Shown piece after piece: positions 17,116 to 26,340 of a stretch of 64,000 nucleotides of DNA. A model generated the notes under the pieces. It searched no databases, was not told the origin of the DNA, and was given only the letters and a program-made list of their open reading frames with translations. The translations under genes and the position numbers were made by a program. The first letter of the stretch is position 1. Each line of letters begins with the position of its first letter. The stretch spans positions 1,736,001 through 1,800,000 of the forward strand of contig NZ_LR026975.1 in assembly GCF_900603025.1 (NCBI RefSeq), read 5' to 3'. The DNA is from Mycolicibacterium hassiacum DSM 44199. Its GTDB lineage: Bacteria; Actinomycetota; Actinomycetes; Mycobacteriales; Mycobacteriaceae.

Positions 17116-18624
17116 ATGCACGAGAAGACCGTCCGAGCGACCATCTCCTCCGGTGTCGTGGAGGGGTTCACCCGGGACGGGGTGCATCGCTGGCGTGCGA
17201 TCCCGTATGCCCGGCCGCCGGTGGGGCCGCTGCGTCTGCGCGCGCCGCAGCCGGTCGAGCCGTGGCCCGGGGTGCGCTACTGCCACAGCATCGGCAACTG
17301 CGCACCGCAGCAGCGCCGCTACACGCTGGTCGGTCCCGGCCGATACCAGCCGATGAGCGAGGACTGTCTGTCGCTCAACGTGGTGGCACCGGAATCGCCG
17401 GACCACACGCCGCTTCCGGTGCTGGTGTTCATCCACGGCGGCGGTTACTTCATGGGCAGTTCGGCGACACCGATCTATGACGGCGCGGCGCTGGCCCGGC
17501 GCGGTTGCGTGTACGTGTCGGTGAACTACCGGCTGGGCCCGCTGGGTTGTCTGGACCTGTCGTCGTTGTCCGACGGCGAGCACACCTTCGACGACAACCT
17601 GTTCCTGCGGGACCTGGTGCTGGCGCTGCGCTGGGTGCAGGAGAACATTGCGGTGTTCGGTGGCGACCCGGACAACGTCACGATCTTCGGCGAAAGCGCC
17701 GGCGCGCATGCCGTCGCCACCCTGCTGGCCGTTCCCGAAGCCGAAGGGCTTTTCGCCCAAGCGATTTCGGAAAGCCCCGCGGCCGGCATGGTGCGAACCC
17801 CGGAGCTGGCCGCCGAATACGCCGAGCGGTTCGCGCAGCTGCTGGGCGCCGACCGGTCCACCGCGGCCCAGGCGCTGATGTCGGCCCGGCCCGCCGAGTT
17901 GGTGGACGCATTCGACCGGCTGGTCAGGCTCGGACAGCGGGAGATGCTGGGGGCCTTCGCCGCGGGCCCCACCTGCGGCACCGAGTACCTGCCGCGCGAT
18001 CCGGTCGACGCCATGCGCGACGGGCACGCCCACCGCGTTCCGCTGGTCATCGGCGCCAACGCCGAGGAGGCGCGGCTGTTCGGCCGGTTCCTCAAGTTGC
18101 TGCCGATGACCGAGTCGACCATCGAGCGGTTGCTCGCCGATCTGGATCCGGTTGAGCGAGAACGGATCACCTCCGCCTACCCGGGTTATCCCGATCCGGC
18201 GGCGTGCGTTCAGTTCGGCGGCGACTTCGCGTTCGGTTCGGCGGTCTGGCAGATCGCCGATGCGCACAGCCGGCACGCACCCACCTACCGGTACCGCTAC
18301 GACTTCGCGCCGCGAGCCCTGCGCTGGTCGGGGCTGGGGGCCACCCACGCCACCGAGTTGCTCGCGGTCTTCGACGTGTACCGGAGCCCGCTCGGACGGT
18401 TGCTGACGGTCGGCGCCGACCGCAAGGACACGCTGCGGGTCAGCGACGAGTTGCAGAACCGCTGGCGGGCGTTCGCGACCACCGGCACCCCCGGCGACGA
18501 CTGGCCGCGCTACACGCTGCCGGAACGGCCGGTGCTGGTGTTCGATCGGCGGCCCCGGGTCGAGCACGACCCGGACGGCCGGCGGCGCGAGGCCTGGGAG
18601 GGATTCTCTCTCGCTCAGCGGTGA
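17116..18624 (+). CDS. lipT: Type-B carboxylesterase LipT
   Basis: Alpha/beta-hydrolase carboxylesterase of 502 aa. The nucleophile elbow GESAGAHA has Ser194. The oxyanion-hole segment is VFIHGGGYFMGS. EDCLSLNVVAPE is the signature 2 block of type-B esterases, and the catalytic His lies in GATHATELLAVF. No signal peptide is seen, so it is probably cytoplasmic. The ATG at 17116 begins MHEKTVRATI, matching family N-termini; a 22-codon upstream extension is an out-of-family artefact. It is divergent from lppI across 86 bp, as Rv2045c and Rv2046 are in M. tuberculosis. Confidence 0.9.
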   Translation: MHEKTVRATISSGVVEGFTRDGVHRWRAIPYARPPVGPLRLRAPQPVEPWPGVRYCHSIGNCAPQQRRYTLVGPGRYQPMSEDCLSLNVVAPESPDHTPLPVLVFIHGGGYFMGSSATPIYDGAALARRGCVYVSVNYRLGPLGCLDLSSLSDGEHTFDDNLFLRDLVLALRWVQENIAVFGGDPDNVTIFGESAGAHAVATLLAVPEAEGLFAQAISESPAAGMVRTPELAAEYAERFAQLLGADRSTAAQALMSARPAELVDAFDRLVRLGQREMLGAFAAGPTCGTEYLPRDPVDAMRDGHAHRVPLVIGANAEEARLFGRFLKLLPMTESTIERLLADLDPVERERITSAYPGYPDPAACVQFGGDFAFGSAVWQIADAHSRHAPTYRYRYDFAPRALRWSGLGATHATELLAVFDVYRSPLGRLLTVGADRKDTLRVSDELQNRWRAFATTGTPGDDWPRYTLPERPVLVFDRRPRVEHDPDGRRREAWEGFSLAQR

Positions 18625-18702
18625 CGGCCGGGCCGGGCTCACAGCTCGGTGTGATAGGACCATCGGTGTGATCAGCCGCACACAGCAAGGAACGGTCCGC
18701 CG

Positions 18703-20682
18703 ATGAACACAGCACCGACATCAGCGTTCACCACCCGGGTGATCGAACGGCCCGAGGACCTCACCGCCGAGTGGCTCGGCTCGGTGATCGGCGTGCCCGT
18801 CACCGGATTCGACTACGAACGCATCGGCACCGGGCAGATGAGCGACTGCTATCGCGTCGCGCTGCGGCGCGCCGGCGCCGACGGGCCCGCGTCGGTGGTG
18901 CTGAAGGTGGCCGCGACCGATCCGGTCAGTCGGCAGACCGGCCTGAGCCTGGGGCTCTACGAGCGGGAGGTGCGGTTCTACACCGAGATCGCCCCACGGC
19001 TGGCCGGCGGCCCGGTCGCGACGTGCTACTCCGCCGGTTTCGACGCCGACTCCGGTGCGTTCCATCTGCTGCTCGGCGACGCCGCCCCGGCCGTGGCCGG
19101 TGACGAGCTGCGCGGCGCGACGGTCGAGGAGGCCATGCTGGCGCTGGCTCAACTGGGCCGGTTGCACGGTCCGGCGCTCGGTGACGAGCAGCTGGCGCAG
19201 GCGGACTGGCTCGACCGTGAGGCGCCGATCAACCAGGCGTTGATCACCCAGCTCTAGGCCGGGTTCGTCGAGCGCTACGGCGATCGGATCGCGCCCGCGC
19301 ACCGAGTGGTGTGCGAGCGGCTGGTCGCGGTGTTCGACGCCTACCTGGCCGCCGAGCGGGCGGAGGGCCGTGTCATGGGACTGGTCCACGGCGACTACCG
19401 GCTGGACAATATGTTGTTCGGGCAGGCCGGGGCGGACCGGCCGCTGACGGTGGTGGACTGGCAGACCGTCACCTGGGGTCCGGCCCTGACCGACGCCGCG
19501 TACTTTCTGGGCACCGCGTTGCCGGCCGAGCTGCGCCGCGCCCACTACGACGTACTGCTGCGGGCCTACCACGAGGCGCTGGGCCCGGATGCCCCGCTGA
19601 CCCTCGACGACGTCCGCGAAGGGGTGCGTCGGCAGAGCTTCTTCGGGGTCTCGATGGCGATCGTGTCGTCGATGCTGGTCGAACGCACCGAGCGCGGTGA
19701 CGAGATGTTCATGACCATGCTGGCCCGCCACTGCGACCACGTGCTGGACACCGGGGCGTTGGAGACGCTCCCGGAAGACCAAGCGGCGCAACCGCTTGTG
19801 CCCGAGCCGAGTGACGAGGAGGCGCACCCGGCGGGCACCGAACCGCTGTGGAACGAAAGCTGGTACTTCGACTTCGTCGACACCGGCCACGGCATCGGCG
19901 GGTGGGTGCGGCTGGGGCTGATCCCGAACGAGAACCGGCGCTGGATCACGGCGCTGGTGTGCGGTCCCGATCTGCCCACCGTCGCGGTGCTGGACTGGCA
20001 GGGCGACGCTGCGGGCGTCGAGTTGACCCTCGAGACCGTCGAGCCGTTGCAGACCTACCGGGTCACGGTGCGCGGGCGCGGCGAGGCCTTCGACGATCCC
20101 GCGGAGCTGCTGCGCGGCGGGTCCGGCCGCCCGGCCGAGCTGGCGATGGAGCTGGTCTGGTCCACCAACGGGGCGCCCTACCAGTATCGGTTGGCCTCCC
20201 GCTACGAGATCCCGTGCACGGTGTCGGGGACGGTGACGGTCGACGGGCGCCGGTACCGGCTCGACGGTGTTCCCGGCCAGCGCGACCACTCCTGGGGTGC
20301 GCGCGACTGGTGGTCGATGGACTGGGTGTGGACCGCACTGCATCTCGATGACGGCACCCGCGTCCACGGCGTGGACCTGCGCATCCCGGGGGCGCCGCCG
20401 ATCGGGGTCGGCTATCTCCAGCCGTCCGGTGCGCCGCTGGTCGAACTTCAGGCGGTGACCGCACGGGAGACATTCGCGGACAACGGATTACCCGTCTCGA
20501 CGGTGCTGCACCTGCAGCCGGGTGACCTGGAGCTCACGCTGCGGGTCCGGGCCCACGCGCCGGTGCTGCTCACCGCGACCGACGGGCGCATCAGCGACTT
20601 CCCGCGCGCCTGGGTCGACGTCAGCACCGCCGACGGCCGCACCGGGGTGGGCTGGGCGGAATGGAACCGCGTCCGGCACTGA
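18703..20682 (+). pseudogene. APH-type phosphotransferase fused to DUF7064-like domain, split by an in-frame TAG
   Basis: Two open frames in the same reading frame are separated only by TAG at 19255-19257 (18703-19257, 184 codons; reopening at GTG 19306, 458 codons). Together they form one roughly 660-aa protein. The first part is the N-lobe of an aminoglycoside-phosphotransferase-like kinase with nucleotide-binding VVLKVAATDPVS. The second part has the catalytic loop VHGDYRLDNMLF and metal motif VVDWQTVTWGP, then a C-terminal roughly 300-aa beta-rich domain of the type fused to such kinases in mycobacteria (DRDHSWGARDW-like: QRDHSWGARDWW). Sequence around the TAG (ITQL-stop-AGFVERYGDRIAP) is continuous family sequence, so one base change from Gln, Glu or Tyr explains it. 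It could be a real nonsense mutation or a sequencing error. Without the N-lobe the second half cannot be an active kinase. Confidence 0.75.
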
Positions 20683-20688
20683 GGTTCG

Positions 20689-21018
20689 TTAGCGCGGCGG
20701 GTACATGATGATCGCGACACCGGCGAGCGCGACCAGCGCACCGATCACGTCCCAACGGTCGGGGCGGAACCCGTCGGCGACCATGCCCCACACCAGCGAA
20801 CCGGCGATGAACACGCCGCCGTAGGCGGCCAGCACCCGGCCGAAATGCGGATCGGGCTGGAACGCGGCGACGAACCCGTAGGCGCCGAGCGAGACCACCC
20901 CGGCGCCCATCCACAGCAGTCCGCGGTGCTCGCGCAGACCCTGCCAGACCAGCCAGGCGCCACCGATCTCCAGGACGGCGGCCAGAACGAACAGCAGGAT
21001 CGACTTGAGCACCGGCAC
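20689..21018 (-). CDS. UPF0060 (YnfA-like) small membrane transporter
   Basis: Four-helix membrane protein of about 109 aa in the UPF0060/YnfA group, related to small multidrug resistance exporters. The sequence is nearly canonical: [54 protein letters not shown] and a terminal [15 protein letters not shown]. The start is one of three GTG codons at 21024, 21018 or 21012; 21018 gives the usual family length. Convergent with the phosphotransferase gene, from which only six bases separate it. M. tuberculosis has a homologue elsewhere (Rv2639c). Function unproven. Confidence 0.85.
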   Translation of the reverse strand: MPVLKSILLFVLAAVLEIGGAWLVWQGLREHRGLLWMGAGVVSLGAYGFVAAFQPDPHFGRVLAAYGGVFIAGSLVWGMVADGFRPDRWDVIGALVALAGVAIIMYPPR

Positions 21019-21077
21019 GGGCACCAGCCTGCCGGGAGCACGGCGGGAACGCGAATCACCCGGGATCGGGCGTCGAA

Positions 21078-21974
21078 TCAGCCGAGGTGCGCGCTGTCGT
21101 CGTGCAGGTCGTCGCGGCTCAGGGCCATCGGGGTCAGGGCGGGCACATCCCCGGCCGCCACCACCCGGCGGGTGAGCGGAGTCAGGCTGCGAAACAGCGT
21201 CTCGACCTCGTCGTCGTCGAGACCCGCCAGCGCGGTCAGGGCCAGTTGGTCGGTGCGGTCCTCGATGTGCTGTTTGAGCGCCGCCCCTGCGGCGGTGAGC
21301 GTCCCGTCGCCGGTCACCAGCCCCCGGCCGGCCAGCCGGTCGACGGCCTGCGCCCACTCCTCGTCGTCGTAGTCGCGCGAACGTTTGATGAAGTCCGCGG
21401 GCACCTTGTCGGCCGCGGCGTGCAGCACATTCGACTCACGCCCGGAGATCCCCTCGGCGGCCAGCACCGCCACATGCGCGTCACCGCGATGTTCGCGCAG
21501 CAGGGTGGTGGCGTGCCACAGCCGGGCGAGCGGTTCGTCGGGCCAGTCCAGTGCCCGGTTGGCCGCGAACAGCGGTCGCCCGTCCAGCGGGGCGGTGACG
21601 GCGGCCTTGGCGGCGAGCTCGGCCGCGGTGTTCACCTGCTCGGCGGTGTCGGCTGCGCCGATGCCGTAGCGGCGCAGAGCCGCGACCGCGGACTCCCGCC
21701 GGGTCCGCAACACGTCGGCGGGGGAGGCCACCTCCCACGCCGCGGGCAGCGCCTTGGCCACCCGGGACGGGGCGAAGTTGTAGAAAACCGCGGTCACCAC
21801 CTCGGGTGGTACCACCCCCAGCGGCGCCGAGCGGGCCGCGAAGTAGCCCATCCAGAAGCCGCGGAATCCCATCTCGTCGAGGGCGGTTCGCGACTCCGGC
21901 GCGAAATAGGTCACCGCATGGACAGGCTCGAAACGATCGTAGAACCGGCGGGCGAGCAGGGGCGGTCTGGTCAT
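21078..21974 (-). CDS. SCO6745-family protein (copy 1)
   Basis: 298-aa protein of the SCO6745 (SalK-like) family, common in actinomycetes and without a defined activity. Family features: an N-terminal [19 protein letters not shown] region, [49 protein letters not shown], and a C-terminal winged-helix-like part ([21 protein letters not shown]). The ATG at 21974 is chosen because upstream there is only a four-codon TTG extension. The gene lies 12 bp beyond the regulator's stop on the same strand, so it may be read from the regulator's promoter. A clear paralogue lies at 52377-53243. Confidence 0.75.
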   Translation of the reverse strand: MTRPPLLARRFYDRFEPVHAVTYFAPESRTALDEMGFRGFWMGYFAARSAPLGVVPPEVVTAVFYNFAPSRVAKALPAAWEVASPADVLRTRRESAVAALRRYGIGAADTAEQVNTAAELAAKAAVTAPLDGRPLFAANRALDWPDEPLARLWHATTLLREHRGDAHVAVLAAEGISGRESNVLHAAADKVPADFIKRSRDYDDEEWAQAVDRLAGRGLVTGDGTLTAAGAALKQHIEDRTDQLALTALAGLDDDEVETLFRSLTPLTRRVVAAGDVPALTPMALSRDDLHDDSAHLG

Positions 21975-21986
21975 GACCGCATTCAA

Positions 21987-22697
21987 TCAATCGCTCGACT
22001 GTTCGGCCACCGCCGAGGCCGCCTCGTCGATGATCGCGCGCATCGCCTTCTCGGCGGCGGCCTCGTCGCGCATCCGGATGGCGCGGGCGACCTCGTCGTG
22101 CAGTTCGATGGCGGCCGGATTGGGGCGGGCGGGCATCAGGCCGTGGTGGGTGCGGCCGGTGAGCACCTCGTCGACCACGCCGCTGAGCGCCCGCAACATC
22201 TCGTTACCGCTGGCCTCCAGTAGCGTGCGGTGAAAAAGCTTGTCCGCCAGCAGATATGCCTCGAGGTCACCGGACCGCCCGTGAACCGCCATATCGGAGA
22301 CCGCCGCCGCCAGGGTCCGGCAGTGGTCCGGATCGGCCCGGCGGGCCGCCAACGCGGCGGCCACGGGTTCGAATCCCCGCCGCAGCTCCGACAGCGACAT
22401 CAGTTGCGCCGCACGGTCGTCGGAGTCCAGCCGCCAGCGGATCAATCGGGGGTCGAAGACGTTCCAGCGTTCGCGCGGTTGCACGATGATGCCGACGCGC
22501 CGGCGCGACTGCACCAGGCCCATCGACTCGAGGACGCGGACCGCCTCGCGCACCACGCTGCGGGAGACGCCGTGTTCGGCGCCGACGCCGTCGAGGGTGA
22601 CCACCTCGCCCGGTGCGTAGCGGCCGGACACGATCGCGACGCCCAGCGCAGTGAGCACGCTGTCGTGCAGGGCGCCGACGCCCGGATCCGCCGTCAT
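21987..22697 (-). CDS. GntR/FadR-family transcriptional regulator of gluconate genes
   Basis: FadR-subfamily repressor of 236 aa. The N-terminal winged helix has VSRSVVREAVRVLESMGLV as recognition region (about residues 46-64). The C-terminal all-helical FCD ligand domain has the metal-binding pattern around FHRTLLEASGN and LHDEVARAI. It is divergent from gntK-gntP across 122 bp, so a role as gluconate-responsive repressor of those genes is strongly suggested. The regulator probably also controls itself. ATG at 22697 (MTADPGVG) is used; an ATG-like start three codons upstream (22706) is equally possible. Confidence 0.85.
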   Translation of the reverse strand: MTADPGVGALHDSVLTALGVAIVSGRYAPGEVVTLDGVGAEHGVSRSVVREAVRVLESMGLVQSRRRVGIIVQPRERWNVFDPRLIRWRLDSDDRAAQLMSLSELRRGFEPVAAALAARRADPDHCRTLAAAVSDMAVHGRSGDLEAYLLADKLFHRTLLEASGNEMLRALSGVVDEVLTGRTHHGLMPARPNPAAIELHDEVARAIRMRDEAAAEKAMRAIIDEAASAVAEQSSD

Positions 22698-22762
22698 GAC
22701 AAACATCCTGTCATAGCGGGAAAGTAATTCTTTAAAACATACTTTTCTGACGTTCTCTTGTA

Positions 22763-22772
22763 ATCATATGAT
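22763..22772. promoter_or_regulatory. Palindrome in the GntR-gntK intergenic region
   Basis: ATCATATGAT is a perfect 10-bp palindrome within an AT-rich stretch that contrasts with the surrounding DNA. It sits 66 bp from the regulator start and 48 bp before gntK, a natural place for a GntR-family operator controlling both directions. Assignment as operator is inferred. Confidence 0.4.
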
Positions 22773-22819
22773 GATTCGTGGCATGCTGTGTGATGCCGAC
22801 CACAAGTCGAGGGAGTGAC

Positions 22820-23311
22820 ATGGCAGCACCCATCGTCGTCATGGGCGTGTCCGGCTCCGGAAAGTCGACGGTCGGCGCGGCGCTGGCGCAGCGGCTGCGG
22901 GTGCCGTTCGCCGACGCCGACGATTTCCACCCGCCGGCCAATATCGCGAAGATGTCCGCCGGCAAGCCCCTCGACGATGCGGACCGTTACCCCTGGCTGG
23001 AGGCGATCGGGGCGTGGCTGGCCCAGCGGTGCGCCTCCGGCGGGGTGATGAGTTGTTCGGCGCTCAAACGCAAGTACCGCGATCAGCTGCGCGCCCACTG
23101 TCCGGGCACCGAGTTCGTCCACCTCAGCGGCTCTCGCGAGGTGATCGCGCGGCGCCAGGCCAGCCGTCCCGGCCACTTCATGCCGGCGTCGCTACTGGAT
23201 TCGCAGTTCGCCACGCTCGAACCGCTGGGCGACGACGAGCGCGGCGTCACCATCGACGTCGACCAGAGCATCGACGAGATCGTCGAAACCTACCTTGCGG
23301 CAAGAAGATAA
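22820..23311 (+). CDS. gntK: Gluconokinase GntK
   Basis: Phosphorylates D-gluconate to 6-phosphogluconate with ATP, feeding the oxidative pentose phosphate pathway. At 163 aa it is the usual size for the short GntK family. P-loop GVSGSGKST lies at residues 9-17. ADADDFHPPANIAKMSAGKPLDDADRYPW is reflected in the segments DADDFHPPANIAKM and DDADRYPWL. CSALKRKYRDQLR and SRPGHFMPASLLDSQF complete the signature. The ATG at 22820 follows GAGGGAGTG at proper spacing. An open frame 14 codons longer overlaps the putative operator and is unlikely. Followed after 62 bp by the gluconate permease. Confidence 0.95.
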   Translation: MAAPIVVMGVSGSGKSTVGAALAQRLRVPFADADDFHPPANIAKMSAGKPLDDADRYPWLEAIGAWLAQRCASGGVMSCSALKRKYRDQLRAHCPGTEFVHLSGSREVIARRQASRPGHFMPASLLDSQFATLEPLGDDERGVTIDVDQSIDEIVETYLAARR

Positions 23312-23373
23312 CGAGCCGCCCGGTCCGGCGAAGGATGGCGCGGGCGGGGGCCGGGTGAGAACGGAGGGCAGGC

Positions 23374-24792
23374 GTGCAGGAATTCGCACCGGCATTCGGC
23401 ACCCCGACGCTGCTGCTGATCGCCGCGGGCGCGGTGGCGTTGCTGCTGTTTCTGATCATCAGGGTCAAACTGCACGCCTTCATCGCCCTGGTGCTGGTCA
23501 GCACGCTCACCGCGCTGGCCGCCGGCATCCCGGTCGGCGCCGTGCCCGAGGTGTTGAAGTCCGGATTCTCCACCACCCTCGGTTCCGTCGCGCTGCTGGT
23601 CGGGTTCGGTGTCATGCTCGGCCGGTTGCTCGAACTCACCGGCGGGGCACAGGTCCTGGCCGACACGCTGATCGGCCGGTTCGGCGAGCACCGGGCGCCG
23701 ACGGCACTCGGCGTCGCTTCGCTGTTGTTCGGTTTCCCGATCTTCTTCGACGCCGGGTTGGTCGTGTTCCTGCCGATCATCATGACCGTCGCCCGCCGCT
23801 TCGGCGGATCGCTGCTGTTGTACGGGTTTCCGGCCGCCGGGGCGTTCGCGGCCATGCACGCCCTGGTGCCACCGCATCCGGGGCCGGTGGCGGCGGCCGG
23901 CGACCTCGACGCCAATGTCGGGTTGACCCTGCTGGTGGGGGTGCCGGTCGCGGTGGTGTCGTGGTACGTCGGCGTGCTGCTGGTGTCCCGGGTGATCGGC
24001 CGTCGCGTCCATATCGATGTTCCGACAGCACTTTTCGGAGAGATCAACGGTGGCGAGGAGATCGGCGCCGCCGGCACCGGATCCGCCGCGGTGGCCACCC
24101 GCACCGCGCCGGCGTTCGGCACCGTGCTCGCGGTGCTGCTGTTGCCGTTCGTGCTGATCAGCTTCAACACGGTGCTGGCCACCTTGGCGTCCGCAGACGT
24201 GATACCGGCCGATGCCACCTGGGTGAGCTATCTGAGGCTGCTCGGTGAGACCAGCATCGCGCTGCTGATCACCGTGATCGTCGCGGCCGTCGTGCTGGGT
24301 GTCCGCCGCGGGCACACGATGGGGGACGTCAGCACCATCTTCGACCGGGCGCTGGGCCCGATCTGCTCGGTCATCCTGATCACCGGGGCCGGCGGGATGT
24401 TCGGCGGGGTGTTGCGCGCCAGCGGTATCGGCGATGCGCTCAGCGGCTCACTGTCGAACCTGGGTATCTCGCTGATCGTGCAGGCGTTCCTCATTGCCGC
24501 CGTGCTGCGGGTCGCGCAGGGTTCGGCGACCGTCGCCATCACCACCACCGCCGGCCTGATCGGTGGCGCGGCGGCCGCGGCCGGCCTGGGCAGCATCCAG
24601 CTCAGCCTGCTGGTGATGGCGATCGCTGCCGGTGCGACGGTGCTCTCGCACGTCAACGACTCGGGCTTCTGGCTGGTGAGCCGGTTCTTCGGGATGGACG
24701 TCAAGACCACGCTGAAGACCTGGACCGTCATGGAGACCACGCTGGGGCTGAGCGCCTTCGCGGTCAGCCTGCTGCTGTGGACGGTCTTCTGA
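23374..24792 (+). CDS. gntP: Gluconate:H+ symporter, GntP family
   Basis: High-affinity gluconate permease of 472 aa with about 12-14 hydrophobic helices. Family blocks visible: GFGVMLGRLLELTGGAQVLA, FGFPIFFDAGLVVFLPII, HALVPPHPGPVAAAG (the best conserved motif), and VAQGSATVAITTTAGL near the end. The GTG start is preceded by GGAGGG at eight bases. The gene forms a gntK-gntP operon opposite a GntR-type regulator. Gluconate uptake is near certain by context and family; related sugar acids remain possible. Confidence 0.94.
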   Translation: MQEFAPAFGTPTLLLIAAGAVALLLFLIIRVKLHAFIALVLVSTLTALAAGIPVGAVPEVLKSGFSTTLGSVALLVGFGVMLGRLLELTGGAQVLADTLIGRFGEHRAPTALGVASLLFGFPIFFDAGLVVFLPIIMTVARRFGGSLLLYGFPAAGAFAAMHALVPPHPGPVAAAGDLDANVGLTLLVGVPVAVVSWYVGVLLVSRVIGRRVHIDVPTALFGEINGGEEIGAAGTGSAAVATRTAPAFGTVLAVLLLPFVLISFNTVLATLASADVIPADATWVSYLRLLGETSIALLITVIVAAVVLGVRRGHTMGDVSTIFDRALGPICSVILITGAGGMFGGVLRASGIGDALSGSLSNLGISLIVQAFLIAAVLRVAQGSATVAITTTAGLIGGAAAAAGLGSIQLSLLVMAIAAGATVLSHVNDSGFWLVSRFFGMDVKTTLKTWTVMETTLGLSAFAVSLLLWTVF

Positions 24793-24810
24793 ATCGACCG
24801 GTCCGGCCGG

Positions 24811-25278
24811 TCAGCCCTTCACCACGATGGTGCCGCCGGCCAGGTCGTCGTGCTTGCCCTGCCTGGTGGGGCTGCCGTTGATGGTGACCGCGATGACGAT
24901 GATCGCGACGACCCCTAGCAGTCCGCCGAGGTACGGGATGATCGGCAACAGCGTCCAGCAATTGCGGATCGCCGCCTGTACCGGGGTAGGTTTGGCGGCG
25001 CCGCCGGGGGCGAGCACCCGCAGCCCCAGGAGCTTCTTGCCCAGCGTCGCGCCGACGAAACCCTCCAGCACGAAGAAGTAGAGGAACATCAGCGCCCCGG
25101 TGAACAGGCCGGTCACCAGGAGGCTGAACTCGAGATCGGTGGTGAGGTGAAGCACGATCGCCCCGAGCACGACGATGATGCCGTCGATCGCCCGGGCGAG
25201 CCAGCGCACCAGCAGGCCCGCCGGCTGGCCGGCGGCCGGTGAGTAGCCTCCGGTGGGTGCGTATCCTCCGCTGGTCAT
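24811..25278 (-). CDS. RDD family membrane protein
   Basis: 155-aa protein with a Gly/Tyr/Pro-rich cytoplasmic N-terminus (MTSGGYAPTGGYSPAAGQ) followed by an RDD domain. LVRWLARAIDGIIVV carries the conserved Arg and Asp of the first helix, and GATLGKKLLGLRVL is the second hallmark. A final hydrophobic pair LIPYLGG/GVVAIIVIAVTI follows. RDD proteins are poorly characterised, and some have transport or antiporter activity. It is convergent with gntP with an 18-bp gap. Confidence 0.8.
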   Translation of the reverse strand: MTSGGYAPTGGYSPAAGQPAGLLVRWLARAIDGIIVVLGAIVLHLTTDLEFSLLVTGLFTGALMFLYFFVLEGFVGATLGKKLLGLRVLAPGGAAKPTPVQAAIRNCWTLLPIIPYLGGLLGVVAIIVIAVTINGSPTRQGKHDDLAGGTIVVKG

Positions 25279-25344
25279 AGCGCCAACCTACCCGCGACGA
25301 CGCCGGCCGACACCGGGTCAGCGCGACCCGGGTCCGCGGCCGCT

Positions 25345-26292
25345 TCAGCGGTGTCTGCGGCGGCCCCGCCGAGCCTGTGCGGTCCGCTGGTCGGCCTGGT
25401 GACGCGCCGATTCGGCAAGATCGTGGGCCCGGCTGCGGGCGGTGTCGACCAGTTCGGGCGCGCGCTGCCGCACCGCCGCGGCGATCTCCGGGGTCCGCTC
25501 GCGGGCCACGTCGGCCAGTTCCTCACCGCGGCGGCGAGCCGCCTCGGCGGGACCGCGGTCGCGGGCCAGCTCGGCCAGCTGCTGGGCCCGGCTGCGGGCG
25601 CTCTCCGCGATCTCCGGAGCGCGCTCCCGGGCGATCTGCACCAGCTTCGCGCCCTGTTCGGCGGCGGCTCCGGCAAGCTTCGCGCCCTGTTCGGCGGCGG
25701 CTCCGGCAAGCTCCGCCGCGTGCTCACCACCCACCCGCAGGCCCCGGCCCACCTTCTCGGCCACCGGACCCTCGGCGAGCGTGCCGCCGGCCGCGGCACC
25801 GACCGGCAGCACCGTGCCGACCGTCTCGGCCACCCTTCCCGACACCTTGCGGGCGGCACGGCGGCCTCGCCAGCCCAGAGAGGGTCTGCCCTCGGTATCG
25901 GCCGCGGCGATGATCAATCCGCCGATCAGGCTGAGATCGGTGAGAAACGCGCGGCGTTCCTCGGCCTTGCGTTGCGGATCGGACTCCTGCCAGAACGTGT
26001 GCCCGCCAAGGCTTCCGGGCACCACGCTGAGCGCCAGCGCCGCCGATGCCAGCCGCGGCAGCCTGCCGGTGGCCAGCAGCAGTCCGCCGGCGATCTGCAC
26101 CGCCGCGGTCGCGCGCGCCACCAGCTCGGGGTCGGTCGGCACATTGGCTCCCACCGGGTCGGGAAGCCGGCTCAGCGTCGCCACGGTGGGGCGCGCGGCG
26201 TCGGCGGCTGGTTTGGGACTGCGCAGCGCCTCGACGCCGCGGGCGATGAACGTCGCCGACAGCATCGGCCGGGCGATTCGTCGAATCAACAT
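25345..26292 (-). CDS. DoxX-family membrane protein with long helical repeat tail
   Basis: 315 aa in two parts. Residues 1 to about 150 are a DoxX/DoxD-like four-helix domain (MLIRRIARPMLSATFIARGVEAL, TAAVQIAGGLLLATGRLPRLA, FLTDLSLIGGLIIAAADTEG). Residues from about 170 are Ala/Glu/Arg-rich amphipathic helix, with 11-residue periodicity and repeated EQGAKLAGAAA, RERAPEIAESARSRAQQLAEL and similar units, recalling LEA or apolipoprotein-type repeats. Two of the units are exact 33-bp DNA copies. The tail ends in a basic RRGRRRHR. DoxX proteins are linked to redox homeostasis in mycobacteria. The tail's role is unknown. Confidence 0.75.
   Translation of the reverse strand: MLIRRIARPMLSATFIARGVEALRSPKPAADAARPTVATLSRLPDPVGANVPTDPELVARATAAVQIAGGLLLATGRLPRLASAALALSVVPGSLGGHTFWQESDPQRKAEERRAFLTDLSLIGGLIIAAADTEGRPSLGWRGRRAARKVSGRVAETVGTVLPVGAAAGGTLAEGPVAEKVGRGLRVGGEHAAELAGAAAEQGAKLAGAAAEQGAKLVQIARERAPEIAESARSRAQQLAELARDRGPAEAARRRGEELADVARERTPEIAAAVRQRAPELVDTARSRAHDLAESARHQADQRTAQARRGRRRHR
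25643..25708. repeat. Two exact tandem 33-bp repeats in the DoxX tail
   Basis: The 33-bp unit at 25643-25675 is repeated identically at 25676-25708. It encodes one 11-residue helical repeat (EQGAKL/AGAAA type) on the minus strand. Exact identity suggests recent duplication by slippage. Confidence 0.85.
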
Positions 26293-26340
26293 GGGTCAAC
26301 GGGTTCCCCCGCCCGGCCCGGCACAAACCGGGTGATGCGT

